Source: SFEL01 sp963640685 (GTDB lineage: Bacteria; Bacillota; Clostridia; Christensenellales; CAG-138). Taken from it: a stretch of 64,000 nt of DNA. Shown piece by piece: positions 24,070-32,909 of the stretch. The notes beneath the pieces are model-generated. The model was not told where the DNA came from and did no database searches. It saw only the letters and a list, made by a program, of their open reading frames with translations. The stretch's first letter is position 1, and every line of letters begins with the position of its first letter. Location: contig CAVIAA010000002.1 in assembly GCA_963640685.1 (NCBI GenBank), positions 1 to 64,000 on the forward strand. Direction: 5' to 3'. The translations under genes and the position numbers were made by a program.

Positions 24070-25521
24070 ATGCGAAATCTTACCATGATGACCGACCTTT
24101 ACCAGCTCACCATGATGTACGGCTACCACAAATTCGGCATGGAAAAGAACCAGGCGGTATTCGATGTGTTCTTCAGAACGAATATGCCGAACAGCGGCTA
24201 TACCATAATGGCGGGGCTGGATACTGCGATGGAGTACATAAACGACCTGCACTTTTCGCCGGAGGATATAGAATATCTCCGCAGCCTGAAGCTCTTTGAC
24301 GAGGATTTTCTTTCGGTGCTGCGCGATATGCACTTTACCGGAGAGATATATGCCATACCCGAGGGAACGCCGGTTTTTCCGTATGAGCCGCTGATAAGGG
24401 TAAAGGCGCCGATAATGGAGGCGCAGCTCATCGAAACTGCGCTGCTGAATATCATCAACCACCAGACGCTTATCGCTACAAAGGCCAGCCGCGTGGTGTA
24501 CGCCGCGGATGGCGGCGCCGTGCTGGAGTTTGGCTTGCGCCGCGCGCAGGGGCCGGATGCCGGCACATACGGTGCGAGGGCGGCGATAATAGGCGGCTGC
24601 AGCTCCACCAGCAACGTGCTGGCGGGTCAGCTTTACGATGTTGCAATAGCGGGCACACATGCGCACAGCTGGGTAATGAGCTTTCCGAGCGAGCTGGATG
24701 CCTTCAGGGCATATGCCGACATATTCCCGGATTCATGCATGCTGCTTGTGGATACCTACGATACGCTCAAGTCCGGCGTGCCGAATGCCATAAAGGTGTT
24801 TGACGAGCTGAAGGCAAAGGGGCATAAGCCGGTCGGCATAAGGCTGGATAGCGGCGATTTGGCCTATTTCTCCAAGGAAGCGAGAAAGATGCTGGATGCG
24901 GCGGGGCATGAGGATGCCCGAATATTCGCCTCAAGCGACCTCGACGAATACGTCATAAGGGAGCTCAAGGCTCAGGGTGCAAGGATAGACGTGTGGGGCG
25001 TCGGCACAAAGATGATCACGTCATATGACTGGCCGGCTCTCGGCGGCGTATACAAAATGTCTGCCGAGGTCGTGAATGGGGAAATGACGCCCAAAATAAA
25101 GATAAGCGAAAACCCCGCAAAGGTCACCAACCCGGGCTATAAGAAGATATTCAGGCTGTACGGCAGGCAGGACGGCATGGCGCTTGCGGACATAATAGCG
25201 CTGGACGACGAAACGATAGACGAGACAAAGCCACTGAAGCTGTATAACCCCAACCACACCTACCAGACAAAGGTGCTAAGGGATTTCTATGCGCGAGAGC
25301 TGCTGGTGCCGGTGTTTATAGACGGCAAGCAGGTGTATCAGAGCCCGAGCGTGTGTGAAATAAGGGAATACAGCAAAAAGGAGCTTGCGGCCTTCTGGGA
25401 GGAATACCGCAGGATAATCAATCCGCATGCCTATAAGGTGGACATTTCGGATAGGCTGTATAACCTGAAAAAGGAGCTCATACACGCCAACAGGGAGGAA
25501 TATGAGCAGGAGGATTGCTAA
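24070..25521 (+). CDS. pncB: Nicotinate phosphoribosyltransferase
   Basis: A 483 aa enzyme converting nicotinate and PRPP to nicotinate mononucleotide in NAD salvage. The start M-T-D-L-Y-Q-L-T-M-M-Y-G is the family hallmark; E-F-G-L-R-R-A-Q-G (about 156-164) and the phosphate-binding stretch V-G-I-R-L-D-S-G-D-L near 258-267 are present, as is I-D-V-W-G-V-G-T near 307. Length is typical of the Gram-positive form. GGGGGAC lies 7 bases before the ATG, 26 bp after lgt. Its last 20 bases overlap the following lipoprotein gene. Confidence 0.96.
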   Translation: MRNLTMMTDLYQLTMMYGYHKFGMEKNQAVFDVFFRTNMPNSGYTIMAGLDTAMEYINDLHFSPEDIEYLRSLKLFDEDFLSVLRDMHFTGEIYAIPEGTPVFPYEPLIRVKAPIMEAQLIETALLNIINHQTLIATKASRVVYAADGGAVLEFGLRRAQGPDAGTYGARAAIIGGCSSTSNVLAGQLYDVAIAGTHAHSWVMSFPSELDAFRAYADIFPDSCMLLVDTYDTLKSGVPNAIKVFDELKAKGHKPVGIRLDSGDLAYFSKEARKMLDAAGHEDARIFASSDLDEYVIRELKAQGARIDVWGVGTKMITSYDWPALGGVYKMSAEVVNGEMTPKIKISENPAKVTNPGYKKIFRLYGRQDGMALADIIALDDETIDETKPLKLYNPNHTYQTKVLRDFYARELLVPVFIDGKQVYQSPSVCEIREYSKKELAAFWEEYRRIINPHAYKVDISDRLYNLKKELIHANREEYEQEDC

Positions 25522-26035
25522 GCTGATAGCGGCGGCAGCAGCTTGCCTGCTGCTCTCGGGCTGCGTAGATACCGGTGCGAGGATAGACCCTTCTATTACG
25601 ATACCGCCGGAGCCTACCGCTGTGCCGGAGGCAACGCCGGAGCCAACGCCAACGCCTGTGCCGATAGAGGAGATGGCCGACCTGAGCAGCGCATACGACA
25701 AAAACGGTGCGTTGATAGACGGGGAAGATCACTTTCAGCAGTATATCTCATTTAGAAATATTCAAGTGTACGAGCAGTGCGGCAGTACCTTTATGGACGC
25801 GATAGCGGTGAACGACTACCCGGATACGCTGGTGTGCGCGCTTAATATAGCCTTTTTGGATGAAGACGGAGAGACCGTTGTGACCGGCCGCGTGCAAACG
25901 AGGGACGGACAGTATGTGCTGCGGCTGGCTAACGGCGAAAATACGCTGTTTGCCCAGATAGATACAGATATGACGCTGACTGATAAGGAATTCAGGCTTG
26001 AGTTCAGCCCGGAGCTGAACGTTTTGCCGGAATGA
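25502..26035 (+). CDS. Lipoprotein of unknown function
   Basis: A 177 aa predicted lipoprotein; not recognised. A basic start, hydrophobic h-region and lipobox L-L-L-S-G-C place the modified cysteine at residue 20. A Pro/Thr/Glu linker with T-P-T-P repeats spans about 34-56. The remaining ~120 residues look like a beta-rich domain (A-L-N-I-A-F-L-D-E-D-G-E-T-V, G-R-V-Q-T-R-D-G), reminiscent of the FxLYD-type extracellular fold, though I would not assign it. It overlaps pncB by 20 bp and the next gene by 4 bp, so translation is coupled. Confidence 0.7.
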   Translation: MSRRIAKLIAAAAACLLLSGCVDTGARIDPSITIPPEPTAVPEATPEPTPTPVPIEEMADLSSAYDKNGALIDGEDHFQQYISFRNIQVYEQCGSTFMDAIAVNDYPDTLVCALNIAFLDEDGETVVTGRVQTRDGQYVLRLANGENTLFAQIDTDMTLTDKEFRLEFSPELNVLPE

Positions 26036-26325
26036 CGGAAAGAGGACTGATGGATTACAAAAAAAGCCACAAAATACTGTGGATATGCCTTGTAGGGGCG
26101 CTTGTGCTCTCAATAGTTAACTGCGTGCTCGCGTATATAAACGAGAGCGCTGCCATATTCAGCATAGCCGTTGCCGTGCTCATAGCGGGGGGCGGGATAG
26201 TGCAGGCCATAAGGTTTTTCCGCTGCCCATACTGCGGCTGCAACCTTTACCTCTGGGGGCAGGGGCGTATGCCGGAGTTCTGCCCGGAGTGCGGCGGAAG
26301 GCTGAAGCAGCCCAAGGCGGAGTGA
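26032..26325 (+). CDS. Two-helix membrane protein with C-terminal zinc ribbon
   Basis: A 97 aa protein. Two hydrophobic segments (about 16-34 and 41-60) are followed by a C-P-Y-C-G-C and C-P-E-C-G-G pair, a classical zinc ribbon of about 30 residues on the cytosolic side. The ATG at 26032 overlaps the stop of the lipoprotein gene (ATGA); a second ATG at 26050, closer to AAAGAGG, is an alternative and would remove six residues. Function unknown; such zinc-ribbon membrane proteins are common and uncharacterised in Clostridia. Confidence 0.7.
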   Translation: MTERGLMDYKKSHKILWICLVGALVLSIVNCVLAYINESAAIFSIAVAVLIAGGGIVQAIRFFRCPYCGCNLYLWGQGRMPEFCPECGGRLKQPKAE

Positions 26326-26353
26326 AAAGCCGAGAAGCGATGCTCTAAAGCCA

Positions 26354-26382
26354 TTGACACGGAAAATATCATTTGATATAGT
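26354..26382 (+). promoter_or_regulatory. Promoter of scfA
   Basis: Perfect TTGACA (26354-26359), 17-base spacer, TATAGT (26377-26382), 48 bases before the scfA ATG. Confidence 0.8.
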
Positions 26383-26430
26383 ATCTTAGAGCAGTAGTAA
26401 ACCTAAACCTTACAGAATGGAGATAAAGCA

Positions 26431-26577
26431 ATGGAAAGAATCAAGACTATCGTTACCCGCGACCTGTGTGAGAGCGCCAAGAACGGCGGCTGCGGCGAGT
26501 GCCAGACCTCTTGCCAGTCCGCCTGCAAGACGAGCTGCGGCGTGGCCAACCAGAAGTGCGAGAATAAGAATAACTAA
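26431..26577 (+). CDS. scfA: SCIFF ranthipeptide precursor
   Basis: A 48 aa ribosomal peptide precursor of the SCIFF (six cysteines in forty-five residues) family. The core holds Cys21, 24, 28, 32, 36 and 43 with the C-G-E-C-Q-T-S-C-Q-S-A-C-K-T-S-C pattern that is nearly invariant in Clostridia. The radical SAM enzyme ScfB installs thioether cross-links from Cys to the gamma carbon of Thr (known biochemistry). An additional Cys13 lies in the leader, making seven. GGAG lies 8 bases before the ATG. It has its own promoter and a terminator before scfB, giving excess peptide over enzyme. The biological role of SCIFF is still unsettled (quorum sensing has been proposed). Confidence 0.96.
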   Translation: MERIKTIVTRDLCESAKNGGCGECQTSCQSACKTSCGVANQKCENKNN

Positions 26578-26594
26578 AATCGGCAGATAAGTTT

Positions 26595-26621
26595 GCCGCC
26601 TGTGCTCAGGCGGCAGTTTTT
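26595..26621 (+). terminator. Terminator/attenuator between scfA and scfB
   Basis: GCCGCCTG (26595-26602), TGCT loop, CAGGCGGC (26607-26614), then AGTTTTT. It lies only about 20 bases before the scfB start, so scfB is reached by read-through. Confidence 0.85.
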
Positions 26622-26640
26622 ATGTATAAGGAGATACAGA

Positions 26641-28017
26641 ATGGTTCATCAGTACAAGCTCAACGGTTATAACATAGTGCTGGATTCCTGCTCGGGCTCT
26701 ATCCACTCGGTGGATGATGTGGCGTATGACGTAATAGCCATGTTTGAGGAGCACAGCTCGGAGGAGATCGCAGCGGCGATATGCGACAAATATTCAGACC
26801 GGGACGACGTTACCCATGATGAAGTCTTAGCCTGCGTTGAGGATGTACGCGCCCTCAGGGATGCGGGCAAGCTGTTCACGCCGGATACATTTTCAGAGCT
26901 TGCAGGAACATTCAAGGCGCGCTCCGGCAACGTCATAAAGGCGCTTTGCCTGCACGTTGCCCATACCTGCAACCTGAACTGCGCCTATTGCTTTGCAAGC
27001 CAGGGCAAGTATCACGGTGAGCGTGCGCTGATGAGCCTTGAGGTCGGCAAGCGTGCGCTGGATTTTCTGATGGAAAACTCCGGCAGCAGGAGAAACCTCG
27101 AAGTTGACTTCTTCGGCGGCGAGCCGCTGATGAACTGGGACGTAGTCAAGGAGCTCGTGAAATACGCAAGGAGCGTTGAAAAGGAGCGGGGCAAGAACTT
27201 CCGCTTTACGCTGACCACAAACGGGATGCTCATAGACGACGACGTTATAGATTTTGCGAACAAGGAAATGAGCAACGTCGTGCTTTCGTTGGATGGCCGC
27301 AAGGAGATAAACGATGCAACGCGGGTGGATTATGCGGGCAACGGCAGCTATGATCGCATAGTGCCAAAGTTTAAGCGGCTGGTGGAGGCTCGCGGCGGCA
27401 AGAATTATTATATGCGTGGCACGTTTACCCATGCCAATCCGGATTTCACAAACGATGTTTTCCATATGGCGGAGCTGGGCTTTACCGAGCTTAGTATGGA
27501 GCCTGTGATCTGCGCGCCGAGCGATCCCGCTGCCTTGACGACGGATGACCTTGAAACGGTAAAGGAGCAGTATGAGATACTCGCGCTGGATATGCTGCGG
27601 CGCAAAAAAGAGGGCAGGCCGATAACCTTCTATCACTATATGCTGGATCTTACCGGCGGCCCCTGCGTATATAAAAGGATATCGGGCTGCGGCTCGGGTA
27701 CCGAGTACATGGCGGTTACCCCTTGGGGCGATCTTTACCCCTGCCATCAGTTTGTCGGCGAGGAGAGCCTTAAGCTGGGGGATATATGGCACGGCGTTAC
27801 CAACGAAGCGGTGCGAGATGAGTTCCGCTCCTGCAATGCCTATGCAAGAAAAGAGTGCGATAATTGCTGGGCGAGGCTGTATTGCTCCGGCGGCTGCGCG
27901 GCCAACGCCTACCACGCAACGGACAGCATACGCGGTATATACGAGGCGGGCTGCGAGCTTTTTAAAAAGCGCATAGAGTGTGCGATAATGATGAAGATCA
28001 CGGAAGAAGATATGTGA
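26641..28017 (+). CDS. scfB: SCIFF peptide radical SAM maturase
   Basis: A 458 aa radical SAM/SPASM enzyme that forms thioether bridges in ScfA. Residues 1-80 form the peptide-recognition (RRE-like) domain; Cys110, Cys114 and Cys117 in H-T-C-N-L-N-C-A-Y-C bind the SAM [4Fe-4S] cluster; F-F-G-G-E-P-L-M follows. The C-terminal SPASM part is cysteine-rich (Y-P-C-H-Q-F-V-G, C-D-N-C, Y-C-S-G-G-C, then C-E-L-F) and binds auxiliary clusters. The ATG at 26641 follows AAGGAGA. Its TGA overlaps the ATG of the downstream decarboxylase, a coupling that suggests shared expression. Confidence 0.96.
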   Translation: MVHQYKLNGYNIVLDSCSGSIHSVDDVAYDVIAMFEEHSSEEIAAAICDKYSDRDDVTHDEVLACVEDVRALRDAGKLFTPDTFSELAGTFKARSGNVIKALCLHVAHTCNLNCAYCFASQGKYHGERALMSLEVGKRALDFLMENSGSRRNLEVDFFGGEPLMNWDVVKELVKYARSVEKERGKNFRFTLTTNGMLIDDDVIDFANKEMSNVVLSLDGRKEINDATRVDYAGNGSYDRIVPKFKRLVEARGGKNYYMRGTFTHANPDFTNDVFHMAELGFTELSMEPVICAPSDPAALTTDDLETVKEQYEILALDMLRRKKEGRPITFYHYMLDLTGGPCVYKRISGCGSGTEYMAVTPWGDLYPCHQFVGEESLKLGDIWHGVTNEAVRDEFRSCNAYARKECDNCWARLYCSGGCAANAYHATDSIRGIYEAGCELFKKRIECAIMMKITEEDM

Positions 28018-29351
28018 TGGATACGCCGATACTGGATTTCGTAAGAAAATACGGCGACAGCGGCTTTACTCGGTTCCATATGCCGGGGCACAAGGGCAGT
28101 GGAGAAATGGGCTGCGAAAGGTGGGACGTTACCGAAATACACGGCGCGGATTCGCTGTATGAGGCGGAGGGCATAATCGCAAAAAGCGAGGAAAACGCGG
28201 CGAGGCTTTTCGGCTCCCGGCGGACATGCTATTCTACCGAGGGCTCAAGCCAGTGCATAAGGGCGATGCTCTACCTTGCCCTGAGCAGCAGGCCGAAGGG
28301 CAGCTCAAGGAGGGTCATAACGGCGCGCAACGTACACAGGAGCTTCGTATACGCTGCGGCATTGCTGGATATCGAGCCGGTTTGGCTTTGGCCGAAAAGC
28401 TGCGGTTCGCTCTGTACCTGCCGCATAACGGCAGAGGAGCTGGAAAAGGCCATCGCATCGGAGAAGGAACTGCCCGCGGCTGTGTATATTACGAGCCCGG
28501 ATTATCTGGGCGAAACGGCGGATATTGCCGCCATGGCCGATGCCTGCCATAAAAACGGAACGCTGCTGATCGTGGATAATGCACACGGCGCGTATCTTAA
28601 ATTTCTGCCGGAATCCGCTCACCCGCTCGACCTTGGCGCGGATATGTGCTGCGACTCGGCGCACAAAACGCTGCCTGTGCTGACCGGCGGGGCGTATCTG
28701 CACATAAGCAGCGGCTTGAATGAGAAATATGCGGAGCAGGCCAAGGCGGCGCTGGCGCTGTTTGGCTCAACCAGCCCATCTTACCTTATATTAGCATCAT
28801 TGGACGCCTGCAACAGCCTTCTCGCGGGAGAATACCGGAAAAGGCTTGGCGCGTGGGTAAAAGAAATAAACGGCCTTAAGGAACGGCTGAGAGCTGCCGG
28901 CTGGGGAATTGCCGAAAGCGACCCGTTGCGCTTGGTAATAAAGGCGACGAAGCGGCACAGCGGCACGGCGATAGCGGCCATGCTCAGAGCTAACTGCATC
29001 GAGTGCGAATATGCAGACTCTGATTTTGCGGTGCTTATGACTACGCCTGATAATACGGCAGAGGATATAAAAAGGCTGGAGGCGGCGCTCGGGCGCTGCG
29101 CTGAAGCCGTGGCCAAACAGGTGCCGCTGCCGCAGGTAAGGGCAGAGCAGGTTGTTTCGGTGAGGGAGGCCTTTTTCCTGCCGCATGAAAAAATACCGAT
29201 AAACAAAGCGGAGGGCCGGATATGCGGGGCGCCCGCTGTATCCTGCCCTCCGGCAATACCCATCGCGGTATCCGGCGAAAGGATAGGCCGCGAAGCAATA
29301 GCGCTGTTTAAACGGTATGGAATAAAAAGTGTTGAGGTCGTCAAGCCTTAA
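28017..29351 (+). CDS. Orn/Lys/Arg decarboxylase family PLP enzyme
   Basis: A 444 aa fold-type I PLP protein of the short YaaO/SpeA-like group. The N-terminal F-H-M-P-G-H-K-G motif (residues 20-27), a T-E-G-S-S-Q block near 68, the D-N-A-H-G region near 188 and the PLP lysine in D-S-A-H-K-T near 221 are all present. The C-terminal domain is shortened compared with the large inducible decarboxylases. Products would be agmatine, cadaverine or putrescine; the sequence does not tell which. It overlaps scfB by one base and runs convergent into brnQ, overlapping it by 11 bp. In many Firmicutes this family sits near tmk/holB; here it follows the SCIFF pair. Confidence 0.88.
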   Translation: MDTPILDFVRKYGDSGFTRFHMPGHKGSGEMGCERWDVTEIHGADSLYEAEGIIAKSEENAARLFGSRRTCYSTEGSSQCIRAMLYLALSSRPKGSSRRVITARNVHRSFVYAAALLDIEPVWLWPKSCGSLCTCRITAEELEKAIASEKELPAAVYITSPDYLGETADIAAMADACHKNGTLLIVDNAHGAYLKFLPESAHPLDLGADMCCDSAHKTLPVLTGGAYLHISSGLNEKYAEQAKAALALFGSTSPSYLILASLDACNSLLAGEYRKRLGAWVKEINGLKERLRAAGWGIAESDPLRLVIKATKRHSGTAIAAMLRANCIECEYADSDFAVLMTTPDNTAEDIKRLEAALGRCAEAVAKQVPLPQVRAEQVVSVREAFFLPHEKIPINKAEGRICGAPAVSCPPAIPIAVSGERIGREAIALFKRYGIKSVEVVKP

Positions 29352-30696
29352 CAGGCTTGGCGGCGTGGATAGCGAGGCCTATTGCAAGCCCCAAAATGGC
29401 GGGCAGCAGCCAGCTGAGGCCGAGCTGAGCGAGCGGCAGGTGAAGGGTTATTGCGTTTACGGCATCCGTCAGCCTGAGTGCATCCAGCAGGCCGGAGGGA
29501 AGGCTGCGCACCAGATCGACCACGGCAAAGGGAAGGGTGAAGCCAATCGTCCAGCGGAACACCCGCCTGTCATAGCCAAAGAACCGCCCGAAGAGGGACA
29601 GCAGTATTATCGCTACCGCAAGGGGATACAGGAACATCAGCACAGGTATTGCGTAGGCAATTATCGCGCTAAGGCCAACGTTCGCAAACAGGAAAGACGC
29701 GAAGCTGAATATTATCGCCCAAAGCTTGTAGTCAGGCCCATTCGGGAAGAGGGCGGAGAAGGTCTCGGCGCAGCTTGTAATAAGCCCTATCGCGGTCTTC
29801 AAGCAGGCAAGCGTAACGGTTATCGCCATTATTATGAGGCCGAGCCTGCCAAGAAAATGCTCCGCCGTATATGCAAGGGCGGTGCCGCCGTTGTCCGCAG
29901 CCTCCATTATGTTGCGGCTATCTGCGCCAACGAGGGTCACAAGCAGATATATGACCGCCATGAGCAGGCAACTGAATATGCCAGAGCGGACGGTATTAGT
30001 GGCAATGTCCTCGGGTTCGTTTATCCCGAGACCCTTTATGACGTTAATTACGACTATGCCGAAGGCAAGGCTCGCCAGCGCGTCCATCGTATTGTAGCCC
30101 TCAAGAAAGCCGGTGAAGAAGGGCTGCGTTGCGTATGCACCCAGCGGTTCGATCTCGGAAATGCTTCCCTTTGAGCTGAACAGCACAACGACCGTGAGTA
30201 TGCCCAAGAAGAGCAGGAAGAAGGGGTTGAGCAGCTTGCCTATCCAGACGAGTATTTTGCCGGGGCGGAGAACAAAGAACAGCGCCGCAGCAAAGAACAG
30301 CAGCGAGAATATGAAAAGATAAATGCGGCTATCCGAAGGGAGAAGCTGTTCAAGGCCGACAGTGTAGGACACCGTTGCGCAGCGGGGAATGGCAAAGAAG
30401 GGGCCTATCGTAAGGTACAGCAGGCAGGTGAAGAACAGGCCGTATGGGCGGCTTACTCTGCTGCTGAGGTCGTATAGCCCGGTGCTGCGGCTTATGCCGA
30501 GGGCGGCCACGCCGAGCAGCGGAAGGCCAACGCCGGTAACTATAAAGCCTATGAGTGCGGGCCAGAGGTTGTAGCCGGCCTGCTGCCCCATGAACACGGG
30601 AAATATGAGGTTACCCGCGCCGAAGAACATTCCGAAGAGCATACTGGCAACGTAAACACTCTCCTTAAAGCTTAGCCTTTTCTTCATTTTTTTCAT
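29341..30696 (-). CDS. brnQ: Branched-chain amino acid:cation symporter BrnQ
   Basis: A 451 aa inner-membrane carrier with about 12 hydrophobic segments, importing Leu, Ile and Val with Na+ or H+. The family signature near the N-terminus (M-L-F-G-M-F-F-G-A-G-N-L-I-F-P near 20-34) and I-G-P-F-F-A-I-P-R near 97-105 are clear. AAGGAG is only 2 bases from the first ATG (30696); the ATG at 30687 is better spaced and may be the true start. No partner gene; it stands alone on the minus strand between plus-strand genes. Confidence 0.94.
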   Translation of the reverse strand: MKKMKKRLSFKESVYVASMLFGMFFGAGNLIFPVFMGQQAGYNLWPALIGFIVTGVGLPLLGVAALGISRSTGLYDLSSRVSRPYGLFFTCLLYLTIGPFFAIPRCATVSYTVGLEQLLPSDSRIYLFIFSLLFFAAALFFVLRPGKILVWIGKLLNPFFLLFLGILTVVVLFSSKGSISEIEPLGAYATQPFFTGFLEGYNTMDALASLAFGIVVINVIKGLGINEPEDIATNTVRSGIFSCLLMAVIYLLVTLVGADSRNIMEAADNGGTALAYTAEHFLGRLGLIIMAITVTLACLKTAIGLITSCAETFSALFPNGPDYKLWAIIFSFASFLFANVGLSAIIAYAIPVLMFLYPLAVAIILLSLFGRFFGYDRRVFRWTIGFTLPFAVVDLVRSLPSGLLDALRLTDAVNAITLHLPLAQLGLSWLLPAILGLAIGLAIHAAKPVKA

Positions 30697-30808
30697 CGCT
30701 CCTTTGTAAAACCGCCGATGGCGGAAAAATTAGTCGGACAAAGATATAATAAGAGACATGATATCACAATGAATACAAAAAAACAAGATATTGTTCGCCG
30801 AGCGCCAC

Positions 30809-30838
30809 TTGACAAAAAAGACGGGGTGCGGCTATACT
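30809..30838 (+). promoter_or_regulatory. Promoter of the proline iminopeptidase-like gene
   Basis: TTGACA (30809-30814), 18-base spacer, TATACT (30833-30838), 82 bases before the start codon. Confidence 0.65.
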
Positions 30839-30919
30839 TTTTGTATGCTGAGATCGGTCAGCTGTCTAATCGCGTGATGAATTATATATATTTCAGGTCG
30901 AAGAACGGAGCAGGGAAAA

Positions 30920-31801
30920 ATGAAGATAACAGAAGGCTATATGCCGTTTATGGGCAGGGAGACGTATTATAGGACTGTCGGCGAAAGAACGGAAAAGGCG
31001 CCGCTCATACTGCTGCACGGCGGCCCAGGGTCTACCCATAATTATTTTGAGGTGCTGGATGGGCTTGCCGAGGAGGACGGGCGCATGCTGGTCATGTACG
31101 ACCAGATAGGCTGCGGCAATTCATACCTTGATGGACACCCGGAGCTTTGGCGGGCGGAGACGTGGGTAAACGAGCTTGTTGCCCTGCGTGAGCATTTAGA
31201 GCTGGATACCTGCCATCTCCTCGGTCAGTCGTGGGGCGGTATGCTGCTGCTGACTTATATATGCGATCACGCTCACAGCGGGGTAAAGAGCTGCATACTT
31301 TCCAGCACACTGCCCGCGAGCAGCATGTGGGGCATAGAGCAGGCAAGGATGATAAGGGAGCTGCCCGAGGAATACCAGAATGCCATAAAAAAGGCTACCG
31401 AAACCGGCGATTATTCCGACGAGCTTTATCAGCGGGCGGAGGACGAGTATATGCTGCGCCACGCCGCAGGTGTGCCGAACGAGAGCAGCCCGGAGTGCCT
31501 GAAAAGAAAAAAACGCTCCGGCCGCGAAAGCTACATAACAGCCTGGGGACCGAACGAATACACACCGACCGGAACGCTCAAGGACTACGACGTTACAGAA
31601 AAGCTGAAGGATATAAAGGAGCCATGCCTCGTCATAAACGGCGGCAACGACCTATGCACACCATATATAGCGAAATTTATGTACGATAGGATACCTGATT
31701 CCAAATGGGAGCTTTTCAGGGATTGCAGGCATATGTGCTTTGCGGAGGATACGGAGCACTACAAGGCACTTATTAAGGACTGGATGAACAAAAGGGATTA
31801 A
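30920..31801 (+). CDS. pip: Proline iminopeptidase-family alpha/beta hydrolase
   Basis: A 293 aa cytosolic serine hydrolase of the proline iminopeptidase (S33) family, which removes N-terminal proline from peptides. The oxyanion motif L-L-H-G-G-P-G is at about 31-37, Y-D-Q-I-G-C-G-N-S near 60, the nucleophile elbow G-Q-S-W-G-G with Ser near 107, catalytic Asp in N-G-G-N-D near 246 and His in C-R-H-M near 272. AGCAGGGAAAA precedes the ATG. It has its own promoter and no obvious partner. Some members act on other amides or esters, so specificity is inferred. Confidence 0.88.
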   Translation: MKITEGYMPFMGRETYYRTVGERTEKAPLILLHGGPGSTHNYFEVLDGLAEEDGRMLVMYDQIGCGNSYLDGHPELWRAETWVNELVALREHLELDTCHLLGQSWGGMLLLTYICDHAHSGVKSCILSSTLPASSMWGIEQARMIRELPEEYQNAIKKATETGDYSDELYQRAEDEYMLRHAAGVPNESSPECLKRKKRSGRESYITAWGPNEYTPTGTLKDYDVTEKLKDIKEPCLVINGGNDLCTPYIAKFMYDRIPDSKWELFRDCRHMCFAEDTEHYKALIKDWMNKRD

Positions 31802-31905
31802 CCCCGTAAGAATTTGCACAAAGTGATGATAAAATCGTATTGTTAGGCCGGGCGCATTCCACTAAAATTTATATAATATCAATGTATAAGCAGGGGGATT
31901 TTGCC

Positions 31906-32898
31906 ATGAAGACAATATTGGTGCTGGGCGGCGCCGGCTATATCGGCAGCCATACTGTGTATGAGCTTATGGACAACGGCTACGACGTAGCGGTTGTGGA
32001 TAATCTTGAAACCGGATTTATAGAGGCGATACACCCCAAGGCAAGGTTTTACAAGGGAGATATAAGGGATAAAGGCTTTATAGACTCGGTATTCGAGCGG
32101 GAGCAGGTGGATGCCGTTATACACTTTGCCGCCAACTCTCAGGTCGGCGAGAGCATGGTAAAGCCGCTGAAGTACTACGATAACAACGTGGGCGGAACGC
32201 GAACCATGCTTCAGTCCATGATAGAGCACGGGGTAAAGAATATAGTGTTTTCATCAACTGCGGCGACCTACGGCGAGCCGGAGCGGGTGCCGATAATGGA
32301 AAACGACAGCACAAAGCCCACAAATTGCTACGGCGAAACGAAGCTCGCTATGGAGCATATGTTCCATTGGGCGTCCGTTGCGCACGAGCTGCACTTTGTT
32401 GCCCTGCGCTATTTTAATGCCTGCGGGGCGCATCCAAACGGGCATATAGGCGAGGCACACGACCCGGAGACCCACCTGATACCCATAGTGCTTCAGGTGC
32501 CTAACGGGCAGCGCGAATATGTCGGCGTATTCGGCGATGACTACGAAACGCGGGACGGCACCTGCGTAAGGGATTATATCCATGTGAGCGACCTGGCCTC
32601 GGCCCATGTGCTTGCGGCGGAGTACCTGGTGTCCGGCGGGAAAAACGATGTTTTCAACCTCGGCAACGGCGTAGGCTTTACCGTAAAGGAGATAGTCGAC
32701 GCGGCGGAAAAGGTTGTGGGCAGGCCGATACCGAGAAAGGTGATCCCAAGACGGGCAGGCGACCCCGCGCAGCTCGTAGCTTCCAGCGAAAAAGCAAAGA
32801 GGGTGCTCGGCTGGAAGCCGAAATACGACGATATAGATACCATAATTTCAACGGCATGGAGATGGCACAGCACTCATCCCCACGGATATAAGGCATAA
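31906..32898 (+). CDS. galE: UDP-glucose 4-epimerase
   Basis: A 330 aa NAD-dependent SDR that interconverts UDP-galactose and UDP-glucose in the Leloir pathway. G-G-A-G-Y-I-G-S (residues 8-15) binds NAD, the catalytic Ser lies in F-S-S-T-A-A-T-Y-G near 120, and Tyr/Lys in Y-G-E-T-K near 145-149; R-Y-F-N-A-C-G-A follows near 175. GGGGGA lies before the ATG at 31906. galK follows after 11 bp, and the convergent minus-strand mglBAC imports galactose, so the role is galactose catabolism. galT is not in the window. Confidence 0.96.
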   Translation: MKTILVLGGAGYIGSHTVYELMDNGYDVAVVDNLETGFIEAIHPKARFYKGDIRDKGFIDSVFEREQVDAVIHFAANSQVGESMVKPLKYYDNNVGGTRTMLQSMIEHGVKNIVFSSTAATYGEPERVPIMENDSTKPTNCYGETKLAMEHMFHWASVAHELHFVALRYFNACGAHPNGHIGEAHDPETHLIPIVLQVPNGQREYVGVFGDDYETRDGTCVRDYIHVSDLASAHVLAAEYLVSGGKNDVFNLGNGVGFTVKEIVDAAEKVVGRPIPRKVIPRRAGDPAQLVASSEKAKRVLGWKPKYDDIDTIISTAWRWHSTHPHGYKA

Positions 32899-32909
32899 GG
32901 GGTACATTT

